From a virus, in the IMG/VR virus record IMGVR_UViG_3300043544_000172, positions 1 through 22,648 of that record: 22,648 bases of DNA. One strand, written 5' to 3'. Made by a program: the position numbers and the translations under genes. Below the pieces are notes generated by a model. The model ran no database searches. It worked only from the letters and a program-made list of their open reading frames with translations, and was not told where the DNA came from. This document shows, piece after piece, positions 7,729-14,921 of the stretch (positions are counted from its first letter, which is position 1; each line of letters starts with the position of its first letter).

Positions 7729-8160
7729 CTACCTAGCCAGGGGGTTCTTGCTCCGGGGCCAGACGTCCAAAGCCTTGCCCTTCAGCTCCACTATCACCGG
7801 CTCCGCTCCCCGGGACACGCTCACGCTCTCGGAGGTGGGGCGGAACTGGCGGATGAGGTCCACGGTGGTCGCGCCGTCGGTATCGGCGTAGATCACCTGG
7901 ATGTCAAACTCCTTCATCCGGTAGTCGTTGCCCCACTTGTCCAAAAGCTGGTGCCAGATGTCAGCGGGGAGCTTGACCGTCACCTCCACAGGCTCCTGCA
8001 TGCCCGGCGTCCTGGCCACGGGCTTGCCCCGCTTGTACAGGTACTCCTCCTGGAGCTCCGGGACGGCGTAGTCCACCTCGGCGTCCACAGGGATGGTCTC
8101 CCCGTCAATGACCAGTTCCACGGCCTGGTAGTCGTAGGCCTTTTTGGGATTCAGCTGCAT
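7729..8160 (-). CDS. Tail tube protein (Mu gp40 / XkdM-like)
   Basis: 143-residue beta-rich protein directly downstream of the sheath gene, the standard place for the contractile-tail tube. Features are an N-terminal strand pair (VELVIDGETIPVDAEVDY), a loop with Y-L-Y-K-R-G, strands EVTVKLPADIWHQL, and a C-terminal ELKGKALDVW segment. Strong GAGGAGGTGA ribosome site before the ATG at 8160, as expected for an abundant structural protein. Confidence 0.82.
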   Translation of the reverse strand: MQLNPKKAYDYQAVELVIDGETIPVDAEVDYAVPELQEEYLYKRGKPVARTPGMQEPVEVTVKLPADIWHQLLDKWGNDYRMKEFDIQVIYADTDGATTVDLIRQFRPTSESVSVSRGAEPVIVELKGKALDVWPRSKNPLAR

Positions 8161-8171
8161 GCCTCACCTCC

Positions 8172-9581
8172 TCACCGCACCGCCAGGGCGGGGTTCTCAA
8201 AGCCGATGGTCGCGCTGATGTACTTGGCGTACCCGAGGGGCACGATGGCGATTTCCACCGGAAGGCGGCGGCTGGAGAGGATGTTCTCGGTGCGGTCCAC
8301 CGTGACCCGCACGGCGGGCTGGCCGCCGTCCTCAGAGACCTTCCCCTTTAGAGCTGTGGTCAGCATGCCCCGGATGTAGGCCTCCACCTTTTTGGCGTCC
8401 CGGTCGGCGATGCCCCCGGTGGCGGGGTCCACCTGAATGGACTCGTTCACGAACCTGAGCCCGGCCTGGTACGCCACGGTGCAGGCCAGGTCCATCACGC
8501 TCCGGTACTGGTCCAGCTCAAAGTCGCTGCCCGGGGGGGCCATGATGCGCCCCTGGGTGAGGAAGTGCCCGGCGTAGGCGGGGTAGGTGCGGGCGGTGGT
8601 GAAGCGGGCCTCGTCCAGCCCAGGGGTCACGTACTCGTCCCGGTGCAGCTTCACCACGCCCACCAGGGGGCCGGAAGCCACCCGGCCCACGTCCTCCTGG
8701 GCGGGCCTGGCCGCCCTGCGCCCGGCCCAGAGCCAGGCGATGGGCCTGCGGTGGACGCGGCCCGTGAGGGGGCTCGCCACCTCGGCGTAGCCCACTCCCA
8801 CGCCCACACGAACGCTGGCGAAGCTGGCCCAAGCGGTGCGCAGATCGTTGTCGCTCAGGTCCTGGGCCTCCAGCATGGCCCAGATATACCGGTGGGCCTG
8901 AGCGGCTTCCCCCATGCGGGCGTCCACGGCGGCGGCCACTGTGGGCGTGGCCGCCCCCACCACGTGAACGAACTGGTAGCGCAGCTGAGCCTGGGCGAAG
9001 AGGGCGTCTATGGCGGCGTTCAGGTCGGCGAGGGAGTAGGCGGGAGCGGTGGTGGTGAAGGTGTAGGTGTCCCCCACCTCAAAACTCGTGCCGCTAGCCC
9101 CGTTCGTGAAGGTGAGGGTGATACCGGTACCCGGGAGGGCGTAGGTGCCGCCGGAAGGAACGGCGATCTCTGGGGAGTAGGTGTCCCCGTCCAGAGAGTA
9201 GACAAAGGCGGCGGTGCCCCGGTTTCCCGCCCGGGTGATCTTGACCACCACCTCGTAGGCGTCGTTGGGGCTACCGGCGGCGGAAAGGTTGCCGGTGCCC
9301 GTGCCCGTCTTCTGCACCGTGCCGATGGTGCCCGCCACGCTGGCGTTGGCCCGAACGGCGTAGACCAGCCCGGCCCCCTGGGCGATGGCCACGGCGATGG
9401 CCTCGGGCAGGGGGCCGCCCCCAAAGACCTCCTTGGCCTGCTTGGTGGACGTGATGGCCTGGACCTGGTTCACGGGCCCCTGCTGAGCCACGCCGATCTT
9501 GACGTGGACCCCCTCTCCCAGGGCAGGGAGCACCCCTAGATTCCCGTCCTGCACGTTTATGCTTACACCCGGCAGAGACAT
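8172..9581 (-). CDS. Tail sheath protein, DUF2586-like, 469 aa
   Basis: Contractile tail sheath. The start [16 protein letters not shown], the KIGVAQQGP segment, a Gly/Thr-rich beta insertion (about residues 85-180, ending [13 protein letters not shown]) and a C-terminal domain with [20 protein letters not shown] and a final strand I-G-F-E-N-P fit DUF2586-type sheaths. The ATG at 9581 is preceded by an almost perfect ribosome site, AAGGAGGTGATCC, which is itself the last codons (KEVIR) of the upstream gene, with which it overlaps by one base. This predicts very high translation. Confidence 0.88.
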   Translation of the reverse strand: MSLPGVSINVQDGNLGVLPALGEGVHVKIGVAQQGPVNQVQAITSTKQAKEVFGGGPLPEAIAVAIAQGAGLVYAVRANASVAGTIGTVQKTGTGTGNLSAAGSPNDAYEVVVKITRAGNRGTAAFVYSLDGDTYSPEIAVPSGGTYALPGTGITLTFTNGASGTSFEVGDTYTFTTTAPAYSLADLNAAIDALFAQAQLRYQFVHVVGAATPTVAAAVDARMGEAAQAHRYIWAMLEAQDLSDNDLRTAWASFASVRVGVGVGYAEVASPLTGRVHRRPIAWLWAGRRAARPAQEDVGRVASGPLVGVVKLHRDEYVTPGLDEARFTTARTYPAYAGHFLTQGRIMAPPGSDFELDQYRSVMDLACTVAYQAGLRFVNESIQVDPATGGIADRDAKKVEAYIRGMLTTALKGKVSEDGGQPAVRVTVDRTENILSSRRLPVEIAIVPLGYAKYISATIGFENPALAVR

Positions 9582-9781
9582 CAGCGGATCACCTCCTTGA
9601 GGGCGGCCTCAACTGCCCGGTCAAACTCCTTCTCCGTCACCTCCTGCCCCAGCGCCCACCCGGCCTTGGCGCGGGCGGCAGCGAGGAGCCAGGCGGGGGT
9701 GCCTTTCTCGGCTGCCCACTCCTCATGGGGACGGCGAGCTTCCTCTTGACCTTGCGCCTGCGTTTCCTTCTCCTTCGGCAT
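9581..9781 (-). CDS. Small protein of unknown function before the sheath (66 aa)
   Basis: Not recognised by family. Residues 1-25 are charged and Gln/Glu-rich, probably disordered. Residues 26-66 form two predicted helices with a W-x-x-G-x-x-V-T-E-x-E-F turn. It sits where Mu gp38 lies (between gp37 and sheath) but does not resemble DUF2635 to my eye. A GGAGGGT ribosome site precedes the ATG at 9781. The last five codons double as the sheath ribosome site. Coding status is well supported by spacing and ribosome site. Confidence 0.75.
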   Translation of the reverse strand: MPKEKETQAQGQEEARRPHEEWAAEKGTPAWLLAAARAKAGWALGQEVTEKEFDRAVEAALKEVIR

Positions 9782-9782
9782 A

Positions 9783-10226
9783 TTACCCTCCTAGGCCACC
9801 GCACCTCTGGGCGATGGCCTCAAGCGTCACGTAGGTACGCGCCTCCACCACGGGCATGCGCGCCCGGATGTCCAAGACGTAGGCCACACCACGGGAGATG
9901 GCCCCACCCTCCTCCCACCTGCCCCGCTCCAGCTCCACCACCCCGGGGCCGAACGTCCGGCGAAGGGCGGTGATGACCTCGGCCAGCATCCCCTCCACCT
10001 CCACGTACCCCTCGCCCCAGAGCCAAAGCTGGAGCCCCACCAACCGGGTGGCGAAGCTGGCCGGGGCCTGGGGGTAGGTGAGGGCGCTGGCGGGGGCGAA
10101 GCTCTCGTCCGTGGGCACCAGAACCAGCCGAGGCGGGGCGGCCCGCTCGCCTAGGGCGTCCGCCCCCAGGTAGAAGGGGATGGCGGGCAGGACCGCTTTG
10201 AGGGCGGCGTAGAAGTCGCCGATCAT
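9783..10226 (-). CDS. Tail terminator-like protein (Mu gp37 position)
   Basis: 147-residue protein in the gp37 slot, between the gpG-like gene (ATGA overlap) and the pre-sheath gene. Pattern: N-terminal helix (MIGDFYAALKAVLP), strand R-L-V-L-V-P-T, strand V-G-L-Q-L-W-L-W-G, helix E-V-E-G-M-L-A-E-V-I-T-A-L, and C-terminal strand SRGVAYVLDIRARMPV. This helix-strand order is that of tail terminator/completion proteins, which cap the tube and join it to the head. Identification is by fold pattern and position. Confidence 0.6.
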   Translation of the reverse strand: MIGDFYAALKAVLPAIPFYLGADALGERAAPPRLVLVPTDESFAPASALTYPQAPASFATRLVGLQLWLWGEGYVEVEGMLAEVITALRRTFGPGVVELERGRWEEGGAISRGVAYVLDIRARMPVVEARTYVTLEAIAQRCGGLGG

Positions 10227-10753
10227 CCGAGCGTCCTCCTCAGGTAGGCCTGAATGGCCTCGGCCATGTGGGGGGCGTAGCGGCCCAGGTCGTTCCCTTC
10301 GGGGAAGAAGGGGCGGGCGGGGAGGTGCACCTGGGTGGTCGCTACCCAGCGGCCCCTGCCACTCTTCCGCCTTCCCCGCCCCCCGGCCAGGCGGAAGCGG
10401 AGGTAGCGGGCCCGCTTGGGGGTGATGGTGGCCCCGAACTGGTGGGGGGCGGCGTAGCGGACGTTGGTGCCGATGGTAAACCCCCAGGAGCCGGTGGCCC
10501 GCACGCTGAAACTGCGGCGGAGCCGCCCGGTGTCCGAGAGGGTCTGACCGCCCTCCAACTGGGCGCGGAGGGATGGTTTCCAGGGGCGGCCCTTGGGGTC
10601 GGTGGCGGTAGAAAAGCGCTCCTCCAGGGCGCTCAGGGCCCCCCAGGCGGCCGCCTTCACCACACCGGTCTGGCCCTGGGGCGTGGCCAGGTGGCGGGCG
10701 GCGCGGATGAGCCGCCTGAGGCTGGCGAAGTCGCCGATCAGAGAGGCGCTCAT
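10223..10753 (-). CDS. Virion morphogenesis / tail completion protein (gpS, Mu gpG-like)
   Basis: About 176 residues. Family signs are a helical N-terminus, the DPKGRPWKPSLRAQL segment, the T-L-S-D-T-G-R-L-R-R-S-F motif, VRYAAPHQFGATI, and PARPFFP near the C-terminus. These are the conserved stretches of the phage virion morphogenesis family (P2 gpS, Mu gpG). I take ATG at 10753 because it makes an ATGA overlap with the upstream stop and has GAGGTG before it; a GTG two codons upstream is possible. In Mu the gpG gene follows gpF, whereas here it lies after the gp36-like gene. Confidence 0.85.
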   Translation of the reverse strand: MSASLIGDFASLRRLIRAARHLATPQGQTGVVKAAAWGALSALEERFSTATDPKGRPWKPSLRAQLEGGQTLSDTGRLRRSFSVRATGSWGFTIGTNVRYAAPHQFGATITPKRARYLRFRLAGGRGRRKSGRGRWVATTQVHLPARPFFPEGNDLGRYAPHMAEAIQAYLRRTLG

Positions 10754-11142
10754 GGCCACCTCTTAGGGCTGGTCACGGCGAAGAACGCCCCCTCGCGCAC
10801 GTCGGGGGTGGAGTCTTCCACCTCCGGGCTCACCGCCCCGGCGGCCACCCGTTCCAGCCAGCGGATGGCATCCTCGTAGCGGAGCCGCAGCACCTCGTCC
10901 GCCCCTCGGGCCGGATCGTAGCCCCGGACCGCCATGAGATCATAGGCGGCGATGGCGGCCACCGCACGGGTCAGGGCCTCGTCCCAGGCGGTGAGGGGCA
11001 GGGCGTAGCGGGCCCGGAGGTAGGAGTCGGCCAACCGGGAGGCGGCCTCCAGCGCGTCCTCTATCGCGGACAGCGAGACGCCCCTGAGGGCTCCCTCGGG
11101 TAGCCCCAGGCGGTAAAGGTCATCCCGGGTGGCGTAGGTCAT
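10750..11142 (-). CDS. DUF1320 family connector protein (Mu gp36-like)
   Basis: 130-residue, mainly helical protein that begins MTYATRDDLYRLGLPEGAL, followed by a helix ending A-D-S-Y-L-R-A-R-Y-x-L-P-L and later LRYEDAIRWLERVAAG. This is the DUF1320 / Mu gp36 pattern, a head-tail connector of the gp6-like class. Overlaps both neighbours by ATGA, so it is translated together with the HhH gene upstream and the gpS-like gene downstream. Confidence 0.85.
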   Translation of the reverse strand: MTYATRDDLYRLGLPEGALRGVSLSAIEDALEAASRLADSYLRARYALPLTAWDEALTRAVAAIAAYDLMAVRGYDPARGADEVLRLRYEDAIRWLERVAAGAVSPEVEDSTPDVREGAFFAVTSPKRWP

Positions 11143-11384
11143 TCAGACTCCAGGGCCTGCAGAATCTGCCTAGCCAGCTTGGGCCCAATCCCCTTGATGG
11201 CGATGAGGTCGGCCTCGCTGAGGCCGCGGAGGCTCTCCAGCGTGGTGTACCCCGCGGCCAACAGGGCCGATGCGCCGGGAAATCCCGGGGGTAAAAGGGT
11301 GGCGGAGGCGGCGGCGGGTTGCTGGTCCTGCGTTTCCCCCGCCTGCCTTGCCAAGACCCCGATGTAGCTGCGCCTGCGTCCCAT
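11139..11384 (-). CDS. Small helix-hairpin-helix protein (81 aa, Mu gp35 position)
   Basis: N-terminal basic patch (MGRRRSY), a Gln/Ala/Pro-rich linker to about residue 35, then a helix-hairpin-helix domain at residues 43-79 with the hairpin I-K-G-I-G-P-K-L-A (63-71). Such domains bind DNA backbone non-specifically or mediate protein contacts. It lies between the major capsid gene and the DUF1320 connector gene, the slot of Mu gp35. No clear ribosome site; 11 bases after the capsid stop. Role in the head is unknown; DNA contact at the head-tail junction is a guess. Confidence 0.75.
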   Translation of the reverse strand: MGRRRSYIGVLARQAGETQDQQPAAASATLLPPGFPGASALLAAGYTTLESLRGLSEADLIAIKGIGPKLARQILQALESE

Positions 11385-11395
11385 GGCCTATAGGT

Positions 11396-12253
11396 TTACT
11401 GGGTGATGAGGCGAACCACCGGGGGTTTGTCGTGCTGGGGTAACCTCTTGTAGCGGTGGGCCACGAAGTAGGTGTTGATGACCAGCTCGTCCCGGTCCCG
11501 CGCGGGAATGCGGTCCCTCTCAATCGTGGGCTCCCCGTTGTACCAAAGCGCAAGGGCTCCACGGAGGACAAACAAGGTCACGTATTTGGTGGGGGTGCCG
11601 CTCAGGGTGGGGAGCCGGTCGGAGGTGATGATGGGCAAGCCCAAAACTCTGGGCAGGCCACCCTGCTGGGCGTCAATGAAAAGGGGAAGGCCCCCAAGGT
11701 CTTTGAGCTTCATGAGGTCCGTTTTGACCTTGGAGTGCATCACCACCGCGGCCACGTCCACCTGCGCGTCCCCAAACGCGCTCAGGGCGTCCACGATGGC
11801 GTCGTAGGTGATGGTCTCGGTGCTCCGGTCCACCGTGGTCTGCCCGGCTCCCGACGCGTTGGCGGCGGCGATGAGGGCAGCGTCAAACTGCCGCTTGACG
11901 GCGTCCATGAACTGGCGGCTCACCTCAGCGTAGGGGTCCGCGTAGCGGGCGGACATTTCTGCCAAGACGGTCATAGGCAGCCGTTTGCCCGCCCGCTGGA
12001 CGGTGGCCTCCTCGGAGGTCATGGTAAGCCTGGCGGGTGGTAGCTCCTCGTCTTCGCCGACAACGTCCAGCTCCCCGATGATTTCAAAGTACGGGACCTT
12101 GACCTTGGTCCCGCCCCGCACCCCGCCAGGAAGGGTGGAAGACTCCACCACCGCTGGGGTACCCTCAAGCGCTATCCGGTTGGGCCAAGCAGCCTGGATG
12201 GCGTCCGCCAGAATCTCGGGGATGATCAGATCGTTGGTTGTCGTCACGGCCAT
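11396..12253 (-). CDS. Major capsid protein (HK97 fold, 285 aa)
   Basis: Placed after the protease/scaffold gene and preceded by a GAGGAGGAAGT ribosome site. The sequence pattern is that of HK97-fold coats: a flexible N-terminus, the strand segment GGTKVKVPYFEIIGELDVV (E-loop region), a long helix A-D-P-Y-A-E-V-S-R-Q-F-M-D-A-V-K-R-Q-F-D-A-A-L (spine helix), the ITYDAIVDALSAFGD helix, V-V-M-H-S-K-V, and a C-terminal beta part. It looks closer to general HK97/N4 gp56-type coats than to Mu gpT, although the surrounding genes are Mu-like. Confidence 0.88.
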   Translation of the reverse strand: MAVTTTNDLIIPEILADAIQAAWPNRIALEGTPAVVESSTLPGGVRGGTKVKVPYFEIIGELDVVGEDEELPPARLTMTSEEATVQRAGKRLPMTVLAEMSARYADPYAEVSRQFMDAVKRQFDAALIAAANASGAGQTTVDRSTETITYDAIVDALSAFGDAQVDVAAVVMHSKVKTDLMKLKDLGGLPLFIDAQQGGLPRVLGLPIITSDRLPTLSGTPTKYVTLFVLRGALALWYNGEPTIERDRIPARDRDELVINTYFVAHRYKRLPQHDKPPVVRLITQ

Positions 12254-12254
12254 C

Positions 12255-12737
12255 TCACTTCCTCCTCGTCAGCGCCTGCATGCGCCGGTAAAGGTCAGGG
12301 TTTTCCCGGTAGATGCGCTCCCGCTCCTTGTAGGAGAGCCGGTTCCACCCCTCCAAGGAAAGCTCGTGCGCGGGCTCCCTGACCTCGTCTCCCACGATGC
12401 GAGGGGCGGCCTCCAGGAACGCCTTGAAGACCTTCAGGTCCACCTCCCTGGCCCACCGCTCCAGGGCGGGGGTGAGCTTTCCATCGGCCCTGGCCTGGCG
12501 GATCAGCTCCTCCCGCTCCCGGGCCTCCCGCTCAGCCTCCAGCTCCCGGACCCGGGCGTTCAGGGTTTCCACCTGGCGGGCAGCCTCCTTCCAGGCCCGG
12601 ACCACGCCCAGGGCTTCCTGGGGGTCCTCCTTGCCGGTGAGGGCCACCACCTCGGCCAACCCCGCCCTGAGCCGGGCGATGGCCTCGAGGGCGGCCACCT
12701 CGTCCTCTACACCTAGCGCCGTCAAAACTCGCGTCAT
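12255..12737 (-). CDS. Internal scaffold protein, in-frame start inside the protease gene (Mu Z-like)
   Basis: An ATG at 12737 (Met273 of the protease) is preceded by GAGGAGG with a 6-base spacer, far better than the start of the full gene. It gives a 160-residue protein identical to the C-terminus of the protease. It is rich in Glu, Arg and Ala with a long coiled coil (T-L-N-A-R-V-R-E-L-E-A-E-R-E-A-R) and a C-terminal capsid-binding-like basic helix. Mu and lambda use the same nested design (I/Z, C/Nu3) to make more scaffold than protease. Nested start is read directly; its use is inference. Confidence 0.7.
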   Translation of the reverse strand: MTRVLTALGVEDEVAALEAIARLRAGLAEVVALTGKEDPQEALGVVRAWKEAARQVETLNARVRELEAEREAREREELIRQARADGKLTPALERWAREVDLKVFKAFLEAAPRIVGDEVREPAHELSLEGWNRLSYKERERIYRENPDLYRRMQALTRRK

Positions 12738-13553
12738 TTTCGCCTCCTCGTCCCTTTCCCACGGGGCTTTCTCGCCCCATTGGTGGTAGTGCTGGGCGAT
12801 GTGGCGCCGGACCGCGGCCACGTCCGATTCGGGGATGTCCACGCCGCCCCTGGCCCCCTGCAGGGCCGCGGCGGCGGCCATCACTCCCCGCTTGTGGACC
12901 ACCAGCTCCCCGTCCCGCACGTCGTGGTGGGGAAGCTTGTAGGACCCAAAGTTCTCGGGATCGCCGGCGTCGTACCAGGCGAACGCCTGGCGGTACTTCT
13001 CCCAGTCAATGGTCTCCTTCTCCCCGGACCCGTCCCGGGAGGCCCACCGCCGCACTCGGGCGACGGCGGCGTCCGCGTCCCAAGAGCCGTCCACCACTTC
13101 GCCCGCCCGAAAGGGCACCGCCTTGGCCACCAGGGGCTCAAGGCGCTTGGTGGCGGGCAGGTTGGTGAGGGCGATGTTGATGAGCTCCACGATGTGGCCG
13201 TCCTCCACCCGGAAGGCAGGAGAGAAGTAGCGGTATTCCCGGTTTTTGAGGAGCTCCAGAGCCCGAGGCGTCCACTCCACGTTCACGGCCCACAGGCCGT
13301 CCGGGCGCACCTCCAGGTCAAACCACCCCGCCGCCGGGGTGGGGCCGTTGGCCACGGGCTCAAGGGCCTGGTGCTCGTAGTCTATGGAGAGGCGGTTCCC
13401 CCAGTCCCGCCAGGCCTGGAGGACGCGCTGGGCGTCCTCGGGAGTAAAGAGGAAAGTCCCCTTGGTGGTCTCCACCTTTCCGAAGGGGAAGATGCGGAAC
13501 TCCTGCGGGATGCCAGCGGGAATCTCCGCGGTGAACGAGCTTAGTACCCTCAT
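12255..13553 (-). CDS. Mu I-like prohead protease fused to scaffold, with an inserted domain (432 aa)
   Basis: Residues 1-150 match Mu I-type proteases: the R-I-F-P-F-G-K-V start, S-I-D-Y-E-H-Q (56-62), the YFSPAF block (109-114) and A-L-T-N-L-P-A (128-134). Residues about 152-262 are an inserted domain with FGSYKLPHHDV and LQGARGGVDIP, seen in several phage proteases, function unknown. Residues 273-432 are a charged coiled-coil scaffold that also has its own start. The protease ATG at 13553 has no ribosome site and lies 9 bases after a terminator-like hairpin, so its expression is probably low or regulated. Cleavage of scaffold and coat during maturation is the expected role. Confidence 0.85.
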   Translation of the reverse strand: MRVLSSFTAEIPAGIPQEFRIFPFGKVETTKGTFLFTPEDAQRVLQAWRDWGNRLSIDYEHQALEPVANGPTPAAGWFDLEVRPDGLWAVNVEWTPRALELLKNREYRYFSPAFRVEDGHIVELINIALTNLPATKRLEPLVAKAVPFRAGEVVDGSWDADAAVARVRRWASRDGSGEKETIDWEKYRQAFAWYDAGDPENFGSYKLPHHDVRDGELVVHKRGVMAAAAALQGARGGVDIPESDVAAVRRHIAQHYHQWGEKAPWERDEEAKMTRVLTALGVEDEVAALEAIARLRAGLAEVVALTGKEDPQEALGVVRAWKEAARQVETLNARVRELEAEREAREREELIRQARADGKLTPALERWAREVDLKVFKAFLEAAPRIVGDEVREPAHELSLEGWNRLSYKERERIYRENPDLYRRMQALTRRK

Positions 13554-13562
13554 GGCGGCACG

Positions 13563-13589
13563 AAAAATCCCCCGGGGTGGGCCCGGAGG
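13563..13589 (-). terminator. Intrinsic terminator-like hairpin just before the protease start
   Basis: On the minus strand CCTCCGGG, loop CCCAC, then CCCGGGGG form an 8-bp stem (one G-U pair), followed at once by ATTTTTC. It ends 9 bases before the ATG at 13553. Structure read directly. It may end transcripts from the packaging genes or act as an attenuator. Confidence 0.55.
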
Positions 13590-13690
13590 TCTAGAGTATG
13601 CCGATTCTAGCCGTAGCCTAGCACAGAGCGGAGCCTAATGCAAGCCCCCGTTTACTCCCGGTGTGGGGGCGTGATAAGATAGGGCTAACC

Positions 13691-13725
13691 CACCGGGGTG
13701 GGCCTGGGTTCCCGATACCCCGGTG
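13691..13725 (-). repeat. Inverted repeat, 9-bp perfect arms (CACCGGGGT)
   Basis: CACCGGGGT at 13691-13699 and its complement at 13717-13725, with a 17-base loop, 36 bases after the MuF-like gene stop. AACCCA (13687-13692) and TGGGTT (13705-13710) offer an alternative, mutually exclusive stem. No T-run follows on the minus strand, so it is not a standard terminator. Confidence 0.5.
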
Positions 13726-13760
13726 CAGGACGCACGGCCTTCCAGGAGGCCGAGGCCCCT

Positions 13761-14921
13761 TCAACCCCGTTTGAAGCGCAAAAATCCAACCCTCTGAGCG
13801 TTCAGGTAGCTGGCTCGGCTACTCTCAAAAAACGTGTACCCAGCAACCAGCACTCCCTTTTGGAACTCCCCCACAAACAACACGTTGCGCTGCCGCTCAT
13901 CTTTGTAAATCTTCACGTAGCGCAGGCGAAACACCACGGCTCGCCCGTCCACCTTCCGCATGGGCACCAGCCAGACCTCCTCCGGGTCCCGCACCACGTC
14001 CGGAAGCCAGGAAAGGAAGCGCTCTCGCCCATCAGGCTTCAGGTGGCGGAGAAACGCCTCGTCCAGGAGGACCATCATGCCCGTGGGGTCCTGGACGTAG
14101 AGCGGCACAGCCCCCCAGGCCCCCTCGAGGGCCTTCCTAAACCCCTCCCTCCCCGCTTCCTCCACCGTGGGCAAGAGGGAAGTAGGAGGGGGGTGAGCGG
14201 GTAAGCGCTCCGGGCAGCCGTAAGTCCGCCAATCCGGGGGCGGACCGATAAACGCAGGCTCCCACTGCCCCGGCTTGGCGGTGTCCGTGACGCCTCTGGC
14301 GTAAGCGCGCCCCCACTCGGCGAAGTCAGGGGCGAGGCCAAACCCCTGCTGAGGAGGCTCGGAAAGGGGTTCCCGGACCACTCCCCTTCGCCTGGCCTCG
14401 GCCTCGGTGAGGGGCCTCACCCCAGACCGACAGTTGAAGTGAAGGGGAGGCCAGTTTCGGCGCCACCACGGGTCATCGGCTGGTAAGACGGTACCGTTGC
14501 GTGTCCGGCATATCTCCGTGGTGCGGCTGTCCAGGACGGCGTCGTACATGAAGTAGGGGTGGGTAGCCCGCACCTCGGGGTCCTGGAGCTGGGCCCAGCG
14601 CCCCGACTGGTAAGCCATCTGGACGTTGGTGCGGAAGATGGTCTCCACCCGGTAGCCGTCCCTCCTTCCCCAGGCACCCTCCAGCTTCTCCCGCACCCCT
14701 CTCTTCCACTCCTCGTAGGGGGTGCCCTCTTCCAGCGCCCGGACCAGGGACTCCCACACCTCGGCCAGAAGGTCCAGGGAGGCCACGCCGGCCACGGTGA
14801 AGGCCCTTCGCCTGGCCGCCTCCTGCAGGCGGGCCCACTCCTCCTTGCGGAGGGGCACCCGGGCCTGGAACCAGGCGATGGCCTCCTCGGGCCGGGTGGG
14901 GTCAGCGCTGACCCGCCACAT
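13761..14921 (-). CDS. MuF-type minor head protein with C-terminal PBECR-like nuclease domain (386 aa)
   Basis: Residues 90-172 carry the MuF (SPP1 gp7-like) domain: F-R-T-N-V-Q-M-A-Y-Q-S-G-R, Y-D-A-V-L-D-S-R-T-T-E-I-C, and the ending PPLHFNCRSGVRPL. A linker rich in Pro follows (180-265). The last 120 residues look like the phage Barnase-EndoU-ColicinE5/RelE-like nuclease domain often fused to MuF: R-H-L at 292-294, RERF near 299-302, D-P-E-E-V-W (312-317), R-Y-V-K-I, a TFF motif at 363-365, and R377 near the end. In the known MuF polymorphic toxins this domain is carried by the virion or acts in lysogens. The gene overlaps the portal by 20 bases. No immunity gene sits next to it. MuF part is firm; nuclease part is by pattern. 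Confidence 0.8.
   Translation of the reverse strand: MWRVSADPTRPEEAIAWFQARVPLRKEEWARLQEAARRRAFTVAGVASLDLLAEVWESLVRALEEGTPYEEWKRGVREKLEGAWGRRDGYRVETIFRTNVQMAYQSGRWAQLQDPEVRATHPYFMYDAVLDSRTTEICRTRNGTVLPADDPWWRRNWPPLHFNCRSGVRPLTEAEARRRGVVREPLSEPPQQGFGLAPDFAEWGRAYARGVTDTAKPGQWEPAFIGPPPDWRTYGCPERLPAHPPPTSLLPTVEEAGREGFRKALEGAWGAVPLYVQDPTGMMVLLDEAFLRHLKPDGRERFLSWLPDVVRDPEEVWLVPMRKVDGRAVVFRLRYVKIYKDERQRNVLFVGEFQKGVLVAGYTFFESSRASYLNAQRVGFLRFKRG

Larger units (their letters stand above)
13554..13760 (-). promoter_or_regulatory. 207-bp structured leader before the protease/capsid genes
   Basis: Longest non-coding gap in the window, between the MuF-like gene stop and the protease start. It holds three inverted repeats in transcription order: 13725-13691 (9-bp arms), 13670-13644 (6-bp arms, GCCCCC/GGGGGC) and 13589-13569 followed by five T. 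A weak promoter-like pair, TTGCAT, 17 bases, TGC-TAGGCT, lies at 13643-13615; the match is poor. No small ORF with a ribosome site was found. I read it as a control point for the capsid and tail genes. Confidence 0.45.

Noticed and set aside
6591-7736. Plus-strand open frame of 381 codons opposite the tape measure start
   Set aside because: Antisense shadow: low-complexity Gly/Pro/Arg product, and the minus strand has tape measure and chaperone genes.
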